Below are positions 34,569 through 46,278 of a stretch of 64,000 nt of DNA, in pieces (position 1 is the first letter of the stretch; each line of letters begins with the position of its first letter). The notes beneath the pieces are model-generated. The model was not told where the DNA came from and made no database searches. It saw only the letters and a program-made list of their open reading frames with translations. The position numbers and the translations under genes were made by a program. The DNA lies in contig NC_044572.1 in assembly GCF_901933205.1 (NCBI RefSeq), positions 112,170,965 to 112,234,964 on the forward strand, given 5' to 3'. The DNA comes from Camarhynchus parvulus (lineage: Eukaryota > Chordata > Aves > Passeriformes > Thraupidae).

Positions 34569-37056
34569 TAATTTTTATCCTTTCTAAGCCTAGTTTAATA
34601 ATGAAAACTACTTGTTCAATAAAAATCAAATATATTATTCAAGGTTTAGGAGATCAAAATTTGTAATCAGGAAAGATCAGTGTAAACAACAACTTGTTTA
34701 GAAAAATCAGTTTCCAGAAGAAAGGCATAAAACCACAAGTATTATTCATAAAATTGAAGTATTCATCAGGAAGAGAGGAATTTCTGTACCCAAGCCTCAT
34801 TTGTGGTTACTAAAGAAAGAACTCCTCAACTATTGCAGCTACATTGAAATAAGGCAAGGGCATTGAAGAACAGCCAAAGCACATTTCGTCAAGAGAGGTT
34901 TTGACTCAGGTTGAAAAGGTCAAAATTAGGCAGGAAATAAGCATTAGTACATTAAACACCAGGGGTTTAGAAATAAATGCATTATTTTCTTCCGGAAGAA
35001 GATTGCTTAACAGCAGCAGGAAATACAGTGATGAGAATACTTTTGGTCTCTGCGGTACAGGAATAAATGATGGTCTATGATACATAGCTGAGTGATTTGT
35101 AATAGATGAGAAAGCAGAATGAGGAGCCTTTCCCCCATTTCAAAGACAGAAGATTACCACACAGACATTTCCAGGGACAAAACTTTCATTTAAGTAAAAG
35201 CAAGCTACAGGAGTAAATATCTGCTTGAACATCTCTCAACTCATTTCCCTGTCATTTTCTTATTTGGACTAATGTTTAGGATACCAATGAAAGAAATTGA
35301 ATTTGCAGAGGGGTGCAAATTATTGGAAATATTACCTACCCTAAGGAGAGGTCATGCCTTTGTCATATTTTCATAAACCAGCATGATGTTGATGGCTTTC
35401 AAAACAACAATTATTTTATATTTGCCTCCCCTTTTAAACTCTAAGTAATCAACATCATGGGTTTGTTTTCTAAAATATAAGTTGAAGTTCTTTCCTTCCT
35501 ACTAAATTAGTTTTGCATCTTTGTATTTCTACAATCTATAGGATTGGCAGTACTTGGACTAAGCTCACATATTACTTTTTACTTTAGGTATATTTACCAT
35601 ACATTATATTTACTAGATCTCTGAAAGTTTTCCAAAACATTCTTTATAAAAAATAATACATACTTAAATTGTTTGTAAAATTAATGTGTGTTTCACGATG
35701 AGTAGGAAACTGGAAGTGAGGATTTGAGACAGAGAAATAATTTTGGCAAAAGTAGATTACTGTTTTTCCTTTGTCCAGCACTGATAACAATGTAATTAGT
35801 AACAAATAGATTAGTTACAGAATTTTCCTTGTTATGAAAATGAGCATAGATTGGAAGGTTTTTATAAAACTCATTTCAAAAGCCGGCAGAAATTGTGGGG
35901 TATTCTTGAATCACAGGGGAAAGGGAATAATCATCATCAAGAATGATGACTGACTTGCACTGAAATTTTTCTTTGTAGAAGGTAATGCATGCAAAAGAAA
36001 ACAGAGTAAATAAAACTTATACAATATTCTGAAAAATTATCAGACATATCCAATCTTGAGGCAAAAAATCCGCTTGGTTCCAAGCAGGCGGACTGAAATA
36101 TCCAAATAGCTGGATTGGAAAGCCCATAAATTTCTCACAGCTATTCTATATGTGGTCACCTGAGGGTCCCAGGGTGCTGGGGACCTCAGAGAGAATCCCT
36201 TGCTGCAACCAGCACAGGTCAGAATCCTGCCCACTTGCCCACACACGGAGCAGGAGTACAGTTCAGAACATTCCAAACAAGGATTCCCATGAGATGCCCA
36301 TGAGATGGGCAGCTGGAAAGTCCAGCCCAGTTTAGCAGCCTAAAGATAGCTCTGGTGTGGGGAATAATGCTTATTAAAGTGGGTAGAACAAAACTGATAG
36401 TGAGATGTGCAGATGTGACCTTTTGGCATCTGATACATCATGGCCCTAATTACCAGGTCGGAAACAGGAAGATGAAGAATGCCCATCTCTACCCACAAGT
36501 TCCTTTCGCTGCACTTAGTGGTAAGAGACACACTGGAGCCAACCAGATAAATGACAGGAGCATTCATTCTGCCTAACCCACCTTTCCACTATATCATGTG
36601 CAGCTAGTGTGAGTCCAGCCTACTGCTTTTTTTTATTTTTTAGTTGAGGCCTCTCAGATGCTTGAGATCTTTTCTCTGACATTTATGTGACAGAAACATC
36701 CAAAATTACTTTTTGCTAACCTGTCCTCCATATCGTAAATTTTCCATTAAAAGAAAGATGCAATGAGAAGCATTTAATATTCACAGTCCATATTGCTGTC
36801 CCGACACAAACAGCAAGGAAACTCATTATGTTGTCTTAGCATACTCTGCTTTTGTACAGCATAGAATCACAAAGTCACTGAGACAGTTCCTCCTCAACAT
36901 AGGGGAATTAAATCCTAAATTTTAGTTCCAAATGAGATATGAATGTTGATGCCTGTCTCCTAAAAGGCAGGAGTGCCATAGGATTCTCAGGACAGGGAGC
37001 AGCTCATGGCCATTCCTGTTTTCAGCACCCACAGCCACTGCACTGAGTGCCTGACC
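34569..37056. other. Intergenic stretch, no gene recognised
   Basis: AT-rich to 36000, then a somewhat GC-richer patch (36050-36600 and 36960-37056) with a small tandem repeat CCATGAGATG at 36286-36306. No repeat family is identified. Confidence 0.55.
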
Positions 37057-37264
37057 ACAGGGCTGAGGCAGTGCCTAATCCTGGCCTCTGCTGCCAGGGG
37101 TCTTGCTGACCACAGCAAGGGAAAACATGCCCCAGCACATCAATGTTTCAGCACACTAACTGCAGGGGAATGAGAGCTCCTGCTGGCATTACACAGTAAA
37201 GTGGTCGAGATTTTACAGGCCCTGTGTGTATGAATGCATCTATCCATAATTTTTTCAATGCAAG
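37057..37264 (+). repeat. Left arm of a 208-bp inverted repeat pair
   Basis: This arm is the reverse complement of 40080-40287, with 7 mismatches and no indel over 208 bases by my count (about 97%). It starts ACAGGGCTGAGGCAG and ends TTTCAATGCAAG. The matching stops sharply at both ends. I do not recognise the family. Confidence 0.92.
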
Positions 37265-39149
37265 TGCGAAACCTTTTTATTTCGAGACCAGGTGTACAAC
37301 TAGCTCAGTGCTGAAGAGCAACATGAGGCTTTTTGGTGCTGCAGACATGTTGTTTACAAGGTTAAAAAGCATAGATGAGGAATATCAAAGGGAAAACATT
37401 TATGAAGTCTCTCCAAAGAACACTTCCCTGAAGCTCTTGTGGCTGCTTGAGAAACCACAGCCTGGTTTCCTCACGCCCTTTCATTCTGAATATGCTGAGG
37501 GAGACGCAGAAGTGGCAGGCTGTAACTCACAATTTTGGACACAATCAGACTGGATTCGCTAAGGCCAGGATCTCAACCTGAGACCTTCTTACAAAGAAAA
37601 AAAATGTCAGTTAGATAAAACATTTTATTAAAGCATATCAAAAGGTGCCTTGCCTTTGCCCACGATAATGGCAGTGGTGTGGAAACAAATTATCTGTTTA
37701 TAATTATCCCTTTTATTTTCCTCAGAAATTCACTGTGCTAGAAAACCCAGCAGCTCATAGGGTAAACCTTGATTGATGAAATAACTTTTTGATGATGTTT
37801 GAAAGCATGACTGTTCTGATTCAACAAAGCCACAGTTAGTGTCACATCAAAGAAATACTGGTTAAACTGAACAAATTATATGTACCAACTGCTGGAGGAA
37901 ATCATGGGCTGATGAATCTCACTGTACGAAGTATCATGATGTTACAGCTGTCTCCAAAAGCAGGTGGTAAAGACTTAAGAATTACTGAAATGCAGGCTAA
38001 GATTTGGCCTAAAAATTGCTTAGGGCTAAGATTTGGCCCAAAAATAATGTTTATTTCTGATCAGAATGGAATAACAATTTTTAAAAAGCATAAAATCCTC
38101 TTATTCTTATAGTTGGTAATGAGTGTTAAAGGTTCAGATGGTTACAAGACTGCCTTTTTATTTTGAAATCGATGTATACTGTATTGAGACACAGTAAACT
38201 TGAAAATCAATGATGCCATCCTTGCAGTACCCTGTGAATTACAGAAATATTCCAAACACAATGAAAATAAACAACTATAGAGATACTTTATATTTTTTAT
38301 CTCCTACGGACAAAAATAATTTTCATTTAAAATTCTATTTTTTTACACTGAAGTGTAGTCATGTACTGACACAATGGACAAGTTAAGTGTTACAACAATT
38401 TCAAAGTGAATTTTAGATATAAAGATGAAATTTTAGGGAAAATAAACAGAAACAAGAAGGAAAACTCAATGCTGTTGAATAAGCATAAGAGTGGAATTTA
38501 ACCCAGTAATCCCAGTCATCTTTAGAAGGTCAAGAGACCTTTCTTAATTCTCTCCAGACAGAATATAACCCAACCAGAACAGGATAAAAAATAGCTGTAT
38601 GTGAAACTCCAATAAATTTTTTATATCCCTGTAGGACTATAATCTCCTTAGAGCAGTGAAAATCTTCTGAACCTTTTGTAGGTAATACTGGAGTCTAACA
38701 TATACAGAATCAATGATAGATTTCTTGGGGCGGGGAGGGGGAAAGATTCCAGGTTTCAATAATTTTTCCCTTTGCATTTAAGAATAACTTGAATATCATT
38801 CTAAAGAATGGCATTAGGAGAGTCTGCAGGAATGAGGTACTTGTCTAATTTAATGGCACAAACCATTTGAACCATGTGGTTATTAAAATTGGCTATTAAC
38901 ATTTTAAAGGAAGCAAGGAATAAAGCCTGCTTACATGACTATAGACTAATTTATTTATGAAAACCTAATAACAATTCCAAAAGTTATGAAGAGTTTTATT
39001 GACCTCCAAGCTACTGAAGCGTAAGTCAAACATTCTTCAGAGAACACTTTACTGGACATTTGGATTTAGCAATAATACATTCTTTTACACGAATTAACGT
39101 CACTTACCCTGTTTATAGTCATGAGAGTGATTGGTGCTTTTCTTCAAAG
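37265..39149. other. DNA between the inverted repeat arms, first part
   Basis: No gene is recognised. An ORF of 112 codons starts inside the left arm (37224-37562) and resembles nothing I know. A 22-bp direct repeat (GGCTAAGATTTGGCC core) lies at 37995-38016 and 38024-38045. The rest is AT-rich. Confidence 0.5.
37995..38045 (+). repeat. Two-copy 22-bp direct repeat (period 29)
   Basis: Both copies read GGCTAAGATTTGGCC(T/C)AAAAAT, with a single mismatch and a 7-base spacer. Confidence 0.9.
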
Positions 39150-39660
39150 AGAGAGACTGGACGTGGAGCTTCAACTTGGAGCTTAGAGCTTGGGCTGAAT
39201 TAATCTCTGAAGGCCATCCTCAAGCTGAAGTGCATGATTGGAGACACTCATAGTTTGCTGTTGCAGAATCCTCTGACTCCTCCTGCTCAGGAAAGACTAC
39301 ATCATAGAATTTTCCTCACCTAGGCTGATAAAGAAGACTTAACCCATGATGCCCTGCAGCACTACTGCCAATCTACATTAGATTGCCTCCCCCATTGGCC
39401 AGCTGACACTGCCCACCCCAATCATTCCTCCCTCATCTCCTCTACAGACTCTTGCCCTTTGCCCTGCCCTTTGCCTGCCCCTGTACCCTCAGGTCATTGG
39501 TCACTGACCCCGCACTGAAGTCATGCTGACCACATGTTTCTGTCTTTTGTCCCTGGTCCCTTTGGTGGGGTGAATGCAATAAACCCTCACTGGAATGTAT
39601 CATGCAAAGACCCTTCCTGTCTTTCCTCTGCTGAGCTATCTGTGGTGTGTATGTGTGTGT
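39150..39660 (+). mobile_element. Probable avian endogenous-retrovirus LTR (ends uncertain)
   Basis: The stretch 39340-39600 reads like LTR sequence: a pyrimidine-rich U3-like part, then AATAAA at 39578-39583 followed by a short U5-like part ('ctcactggaatgtatcatg'). It resembles LTRs I have seen in bird genomes, but I cannot define TG/CA ends or a target-site duplication. Downstream DNA to about 40030 could be retroviral leader or unrelated. No retroviral genes are seen. Confidence 0.4.
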
Positions 39661-39666
39661 GTGTGT
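39645..39666 (+). repeat. (TG)n dinucleotide microsatellite
   Basis: Short interrupted TG run, about 22 bp. Confidence 0.9.
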
Positions 39667-39865
39667 ACTTGAAATGGCTGCTCTTGAGGCCTTACTCTGA
39701 GCAGCTTCTGGAGACATTTCAAAGAAGGTTGCAGCATTTCTACCATCCTGCCATGCTGCTGCAAATGGCACCTGAACATTGAGGCCCTTTTTTGGCTCCT
39801 TAGAAAGCATCTCCACTGACTGCTGGCCACTGGATTTGTCACATTCAGGTGTTCCATTACCCTGA

Positions 39866-39917
39866 GGGGAAACCCCAGTTTGGTGGGGAAACCCCAGTTT
39901 TGCGGGGAAACACCTGA
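39866..39917 (+). repeat. Three-copy 19-bp minisatellite (GGGGAAACCCCAGTTT core)
   Basis: Units start at 39866, 39885 and 39904. The core GGGGAAACCCC can itself fold back. Confidence 0.85.
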
Positions 39918-40079
39918 GGGCAGCGACAAACAACCCTCTGGATCATCCAGGATGTTGAGGACTGGTTGCATCAGCAAAGATCCCCACAAGAAGTTTTTTT
40001 TCTGGCCCACCAGAGTGGTGAGTGTGTTGCAGTGAAGGTCATGTTTTTTCTTTTTCTTTTTTATTTTTTTTTTCTTTTC

Positions 40080-40287
40080 CTTGCATTGAAAAAATTATGG
40101 ATAGATGCATTCAGACACACAAGGGCTGTAAAATCTTGACCACTTTACTGTGTAATGCCAGCAGGAGCTCTCATTCCCCTGCAGTTAGTGTGCTGTAACA
40201 TTGATGTGCTGGAGCATGTTTTCCCTTGCTGTGGTCAGCAAGACCCCTGGCAGCAGAGACCAGGATTAGGCACTGCCTCAGCCCTGT
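40080..40287 (-). repeat. Right arm of the 208-bp inverted repeat pair, followed by an A-rich tail on minus
   Basis: Reverse-complement partner of 37057-37264. On the minus strand, right after the shared end AATGCAAG, comes an A-rich tract (complement of about 40040-40079), as would be expected for a retroposed copy. The left arm has no such tract. Confidence 0.92.
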
Positions 40288-42124
40288 GTTAGTTCAGGGA
40301 ACACAAGTGTGACTTTTACTTTCGTATGCCACAAAGACCAAGATACAGAAACCACCAGTGTTTCAAAGCTTGACAGATATCCAAAAAGAAAATCCATAGA
40401 ATGAGAACAAGGCTTTCAAGAGGGCTTAGATACTTTTTCAATGCTTTTACACCTGACCACCAATGATGCCAGTTATGATCCTCTGGTTTACATTAAAAAC
40501 CGGAACTCTATCAACCATAACTTCTTTGCATAAAACAGGTAAGACATTGGTCCAGTGCTGGTCCAGTTTATGTCAGTGCTATTGTCATTATATGGATGTT
40601 TCCAAAGCTAGCCAAGTGTTTTCAAATATTTTGTTTATTCTTGAAATTTCAAAAATCAAGCCCAGATTGAAGATTAACTTGCACTTTAAAATGTATAAAA
40701 ATTTCCAGTTTGTATAGTATTTGTATACTATACAAATCAATTTCAGTTTGAACAAATGCCTGATGTGACATTTGTCACAGAACCTTACCACAGGACTCAT
40801 TCAATCCAAACAGCAGAAAAAAAAATCATAGATCATGAAGGACATCATATGTCTTGTAAAGTCCATCCATCTCAGAGATCCTTAATTCTCACTGAATTAT
40901 TATGACATTTTTATCTCATTTTTAATCTTGATTCTGGTATCAAAATTGTATTTTAAATGTTATCAGTAAACAGACACTACTTTTAGAACATATTTATTGA
41001 AAACCAAACATTTGATAAAATATTTTTGATCTGAAATAGTCTTGCATAACTTATGAAAACACATAATATTGTCTATGTATATACACGTGCATGTCTGTGT
41101 CTATGTATATGTAAACATTAACAGAAACAGGCAAATGTAAACCTATAACAGTTGATTAACATTTTTTAAAGCAATTCTGAAAAGCTATTTTGTCTGTGTT
41201 TAATTCCAGCAGTGTTTTTCAAATTACCAAGGAGCTATTATTTATCTTTAATTACCATGGTTGAAATTTACTTATTTAAATGTAACATTTTCAAATTGGG
41301 AAGATCCCAGACTGGGGACAGAAGAGCCAAAAAAGACAGAGGGGCAGTTGCTTAGTTTTGACTTGGCTTTATCTGTGCAGGTCTCCCTCCTGTGCATATT
41401 CATTACCATGGAGATTTTGAAGGAGATTAACTCTTTTGTTATTACCTTCAGGATTTCTGCTTCATGCAGGGAACACATTCAGGAGAGATGTAGTGAAAAT
41501 ATCAGTATAGCTTTATTCATTATGATTGATGTGAGCTTGTGCCAAGAGCAGCCCAACATCATCATTGCAGCTGTGGGATCCTGCAGGAGTTTAATCCTGC
41601 TCCAGTTTAATCTTGGAGACAAATTTCTTTGTAATGTTAAGCAAGTCCTGCTGGGCATCACATTTGCTAAGGGAAAGGCAATATTCTTCAATCTCACAAT
41701 GATGGAGTAAGGTTGAATTAAATAGCATCTTGCTACACATATGCATTTGCTCACAACTGGGCAATTGTAAAATAAATTTAGGTCTTGATTCAATGCTGAG
41801 TGAAAAGAAGTTGCACAGGCCATGTTTCAACACCTCTCTTCACTCTGATCTTGAGGTACTTATAAATCTACAAAGCCTGTAGCCTCTCATTGCAGGCTCT
41901 TTAATTCACCAACCCTCACAACTACCTATCTCCACAGTTAGGAAGAAAGGTGTACAAATCATAATTAGGTTCATCATCTATTCGACGTCCACTCACTTCT
42001 AACCTTGCTCAGATCAGGAATTCCTCATTTCAGAGCCCTGCTGAAATTAGGTTTATTTTCTAAATTTTTTGCCTATTCTTTACCCCAGCTGATTCTTAAA
42101 CAGCATCTTTATGTCATGTATCTC
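40288..42124. other. Intergenic stretch with an unusually open segment at 41261-41710
   Basis: No gene is recognised. 40709-40736 is a perfect hairpin. The segment 41261-41710 has a 149-codon plus-strand ORF, with 114- and 80-codon minus-strand ORFs overlapping its 3' part. The translations show no domain, so I do not call it a gene. Confidence 0.5.
40709..40736. repeat. Perfect 12-bp hairpin with 4-base loop
   Basis: TTTGTATAGTAT (40709-40720), loop TTGT, then the exact reverse complement (40725-40736). Confidence 0.9.
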
Positions 42125-42798
42125 TGTGATGGGTTGATCTTTGCTGAATGCCAGGTCTTCACCCAGATGCTTTCTCACTCCCCATCCTCAAGAGCACAGA
42201 GGGAGAAAATAACATGGAAAAGCTAGTGGCTTGAGGTAAGAACAAGGAGATCACTTGTGAAGTGGTCCAAACTGCAGTTACTGCCAGAAAACCTGCTCCT
42301 GTGGGGGCTCCTCTCCACGGGCTGCAGTTCCTACGAGGAGCCTGCTCCTGCATGGGCTCTCCATGGTCTGCAGGGGACACATCCCCCTGGTGCAGTTCAG
42401 GATCCTCCACAGAGTGCAGTGAGGACATCTGCTCTGCTGTGCTCCTCCACGGGCTGCCTCACCGTGGTCTTCACCACAGGCTGCAGGGGAATCTCTGCTC
42501 CAGCATCTGCAGCACCTCCTATTCCCCCCCACACTGACTTCACTGTCTGCAGAGCTGTATCTCTCACGTATTTTCACTTCTCTCTCAGAGCTGCTGCACA
42601 ACATTTTTTACCCTTATTTCAATATCTTTTTCAGAAACAACAGCAGCTGATGGGTGCAGCTCTAGGCAGTGATGGATCCACGATGGATCTCACTGGAACT
42701 GGCTTTTACTGACACAGGAGCAGCTCCTAAGCTCTTCTCAGAGAGACTATCCCTGCTGCCCTCCAACACTAAAATCCTGCCACATAGACACAGTCCCA
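42125..42798 (-). mobile_element. Degraded LTR of an avian endogenous retrovirus
   Basis: Read on plus it starts TGTGATGGGTTGATCTT and 'gctgaatgccaggtctt', the complement of the U5 end of a well-known avian LTR whose minus-strand end is ...AACCCATCACA. The middle (42295-42500) has the characteristic GC-rich repeated 'tccacgggctgcag' type units. The far side ('actaaaatcctgccacatag') matches the other LTR end. Compared with my memory of intact copies the middle, including the polyadenylation region, is partly deleted. No target-site duplication is clear. ORFs on both strands here are by-products of the GC-rich repeats. Confidence 0.72.
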
Positions 42799-43924
42799 TA
42801 GACTTTATTGCGTCTTTCCCACTCTATTTGAATATCAGTTCACATTAGGCACAAACTTCGGGATGCATCAGACTGCAGTGCGTACATGAGAAATACCAGA
42901 AAAGAAGATGAGGATTCATAAAAAGGTACTGAAGAATTCTTTTTATATTTTATAGAAAAGAGGGAAACATTTCATCAATCTTTTTGCGAAGTATTTGCCT
43001 CAGTATCTTTGACATTTACTAAAGGCAATATTTATCATTTTCCCCCATAACACTCTGTCATTCTCTTTCAGTACCACTTGAATGACAAGACACTTTTTTA
43101 AACCCACTGTGAAGTCTGTAAATCAGTTTAGTGCTTAGAACATGTGAAATTCATTATTCAAGCACCAGTGCTATTGACAGTATATCAAAAAGGTCAAATG
43201 AGCAGATTAAAACTTGCAGTATGAATTAAACATATAATTTGATCCTTATGACATCGAATGCATTTCACACAGGCAAAAGAGGCTCATACATTTCCTGTTA
43301 ACAAATTTGGCAAATTTTTTGCACTTGCTGCTTGAGGAAGTGCAAAATATGTTTGGGGAGAGGCAGATGACAAGCAATGAGGCAATAAGAATGCAAATTT
43401 TTTCCTGTCATTTTAAAGGGAAATGTTGACTGAGAGTTGTAATAAAAAGAGCATATATGTTAATCCTCCTAAATAAAATAAAAATAATTTTTGACTAAAG
43501 AGATAGTCAAACTTTTACATCCGTGAATACCATATATACAAATTTTTTTTTTATTATTTTTAAACCATCCTATAAACAGTTTGCAGAAGTTGGATTCACT
43601 CTGTAGGCTGTATACAGTCTTTGCTAATCTAGGAAGCATAATTCTGAACATAGCACACAAATCAGAGTCCATTAGACTAGAAAACCGAGACATTGGAAAA
43701 AACATCCAGATGTAGGGAGCAATGCAAATTTCTAATTATGCTAAGGAATCTAGTTTGATCTGCATTAAAATAAAATAAAATAAACAGATGAAAAGGTGAA
43801 CTGAAATATATAAAAATATATAAAAATATATATTCTGTGTTGGGTTTTTCTCCTGGTGTCTGAAAGCAGCAAGTTCCCAAGAAAGTAGGTGTGACTTGTT
43901 ATTCTCACTGACATCTTTCAGATA
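42799..43924. other. Intergenic AT-rich stretch
   Basis: No gene is recognised. A short (ATATAAAA)n-like run lies at about 43806-43833. Confidence 0.55.
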
Positions 43925-44095
43925 AGAGGTGCCATCTGCTCATCTGATGAGTGCAATATTGCATCCTCCAGGTGACTGATAAAGATGTAAAGGTCCCAGG
44001 ACAGGCCCCTCTGATGTTGTGCTTCTCACCAGCCTGCAGGTGGAATACGTCCCATTAACCACCCTCTGAACCCAACCATCCCACCAGTCTCTAGG
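43925..44095 (-). mobile_element. Old CR1 internal fragment
   Basis: Plus-strand text 'aaggtcccaggacaggcccc', 'tgatgttgtgcttctcacca' and 'cattaaccaccctctgaacc' is the complement of the CR1 ORF2 C-terminal region, with many substitutions. The ends are approximate. Confidence 0.65.
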
Positions 44096-46206
44096 GTTTG
44101 GCAGTGCCAGAGAAACTGTCTGATAAACAGCAAATCAGCACAGGGCTGTTGTCCATGTAGGTCTTTCCTGGTGGAGAGATTTTTTTCTAACTGAGTTTGC
44201 TTGTCCAAGTAGCTGCACCTTCCAGATGTCACGAAAAGAGAAAAATCAAACTAAACAGGCTTGTTTTTCACAGGAGACTATTTAGATTGTGCCAGGCCAC
44301 ATAAGTGTTCATGGCTCTAAAACGATAAAATACACATTCAGAGAAAAAAGAGAGACAAGTGACCAATAATCCATGGGAGACCAGTATTACAAATCAACAA
44401 TCATGAAAGACTACTGAGAAACAGAATAGAAAGAAATATCAGTCTGAACCCTATGGAGTAGTTGGGCTGTTTCTACTGCTGGTGTTTTAGTCTTTAAATT
44501 ACAGTTTTTCCACAGCAAATTAAAGGAAAAAGAAAATAGTTTTGGTTGCATCTGCAGCTGTCTGTGAAGTATGACAGCAGAACAAACAACAGCGCTACAA
44601 GAGTATCAGAAATGTTTGGCCAAAAGGAATTCATCACAGGAAACATCAGATCACTGGTTAAAGAGGTCAATGACTGTTTCAGTCAATTGCTGTTGAAACA
44701 CATGGCTACCTCCTGATTTCACAGCAGAGCAGTACCTACTTTCTGCTCTTAAAAAGTTTTGAAAGGACTATACAGTGATGATAGGCCTGCTCCCATAACA
44801 GTGCATACATGTGGTTTATATATTCTGCAATTTGTGCAAGCTCCGTAAACATAACTTGGATAATGTAAGTTTCTCTGTGTCAGTGGTGATTAGGCATCAT
44901 TAGGTATTCAAGTCCTCCAAGCTAATACCTACCACAGCTCTAGAGAATACTGCCGCTCATGTCCAGACCTTTCCTTCAAAAAAAGCCTTTAGCTCCATGA
45001 CCTTATCAGTCCCCAAACTTCAGAAGAGAGTTCACCACACCAACACCTCCTTTAAAGGTCCTTGTCAGCCTGGGGAGAAGAAACCTGACAAAACTGGTAC
45101 CTGAATATCAATCCTGGACTAAAGCAGAGAAAGGGATATCCATGCCCACACATAGCTTCAATTCCTGTTAAAACGTGTGTGCCACATTCAGGGCTTTATA
45201 AATCAGTAGCTCTGGCTGTACATGTCAAAATTTCATGTCAAGCAGAGTTCTCATTCCAAATGCTCAGCCACAAGGCTTTTCTTCTCTCAGCTGAAAAAGC
45301 AAATTGGTATCATGGTGCTATAAGCATGATGACTTCCTTGGAATAGAGTGGCATCTCTCACTCAGCATAACTCTATGTAATTTATATATCCAAACATCTC
45401 AAATGACCTTCTCTTATGATAGAACTCTGCAGTTCCTGATTTGGACTGGATTTGGTTTATTTCAGTACCCCTCAAGTTTTTATCCTTTTTAGTGTAGAAC
45501 CTGGATTTAATCTGAACAAGTGCCCTGTTAGTTGCAAAATAGATCAAGCAGTAATCCATGCACCCAAAAAAGTTCTTCTGGTAGGATAATTCTCTGTAAT
45601 ATTTCACCACTCTGATTTTAGAAGCCTGAACAACACAATTTCCACCATATGCAGCTCTTTTGAAATTACACATACTTTTGTCCTTTTAGTGGTAAACAGT
45701 CTACCACTCTCATTTACACCCACATATAATAGTGAAACCAAGGGGTTTGAGTCTGGAGCTGGTCTGTGGCTTTCCTTAGTGCCCAGAGAAATTTCCTCCC
45801 ACAAACTTGAGACATCCCAAGGGCCAAATTGATGAGCACAGCATCTCTGGCCTAATTCCTATTCGCTGGAAATGTTGCCTCCCTGGAGACAAAATATCAA
45901 TTAACTGCTCTTTGCCCAGGCACCCCATGTTGCTAAGACTCAGGAGAAAGTGTCTGTAAAGAGAGGAGAGATTCTTTCTGAAGCAGGAATTTCATATCTC
46001 CAGTTGTACATCTGTGCTGCCATTACAAGCATCTGAGACTCAAGGAAAGCTAAAAACATGCTGTAGCCTAAATTAAAATAATCATCGAACACTATTCCAG
46101 GTAATGCCATGCATAAGCAGCCAAAGTACAGATGGCATTTGCATTTTTACCTTCAGAAGAATCAATCCAATTTTAACTGAAATAAAGCTTATATCATAAA
46201 GTTTTA
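44096..46206. other. Intergenic stretch, no gene or repeat recognised
   Basis: Unique-looking AT-rich DNA. ORFs are up to 103 codons without recognisable content. Confidence 0.55.
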
Positions 46207-46278
46207 GAATCATGGAATTATAGAATTTGCAGAGTTGGAAAGGACCCCTCAGGATCATTGAGCCCACCTTCTGCTCTA
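46207..46278 (-). mobile_element. Short CR1 3'-end fragment
   Basis: Plus-strand 'aatcatggaattatagaatt' then 'gttggaaaggacccctcagg' is the complement of the CR1 terminal 70 bases, including the tail repeat. Confidence 0.88.

Noticed and set aside
36863..36900. CATAGAATCACAAAG followed by GTCACTGAGAC, resembling a CR1 3' end
   Set aside because: The match does not continue into the rest of the CR1 3' region, so it is too short to call.
37224..37562. 112-codon ORF starting in the left inverted-repeat arm
   Set aside because: No known domain, no splice or promoter context, and a start codon inside a repeat.
39442..39933. 163-codon minus-strand ORF, the longest in the window
   Set aside because: It overlaps the probable LTR, crosses the TG microsatellite and the minisatellite (giving a His-Thr run), and has no recognisable domain.
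42257..42712. 151-codon plus ORF and overlapping ORFs on both strands
   Set aside because: They lie inside a degraded LTR with GC-rich repeated units, which produce open frames without coding function.
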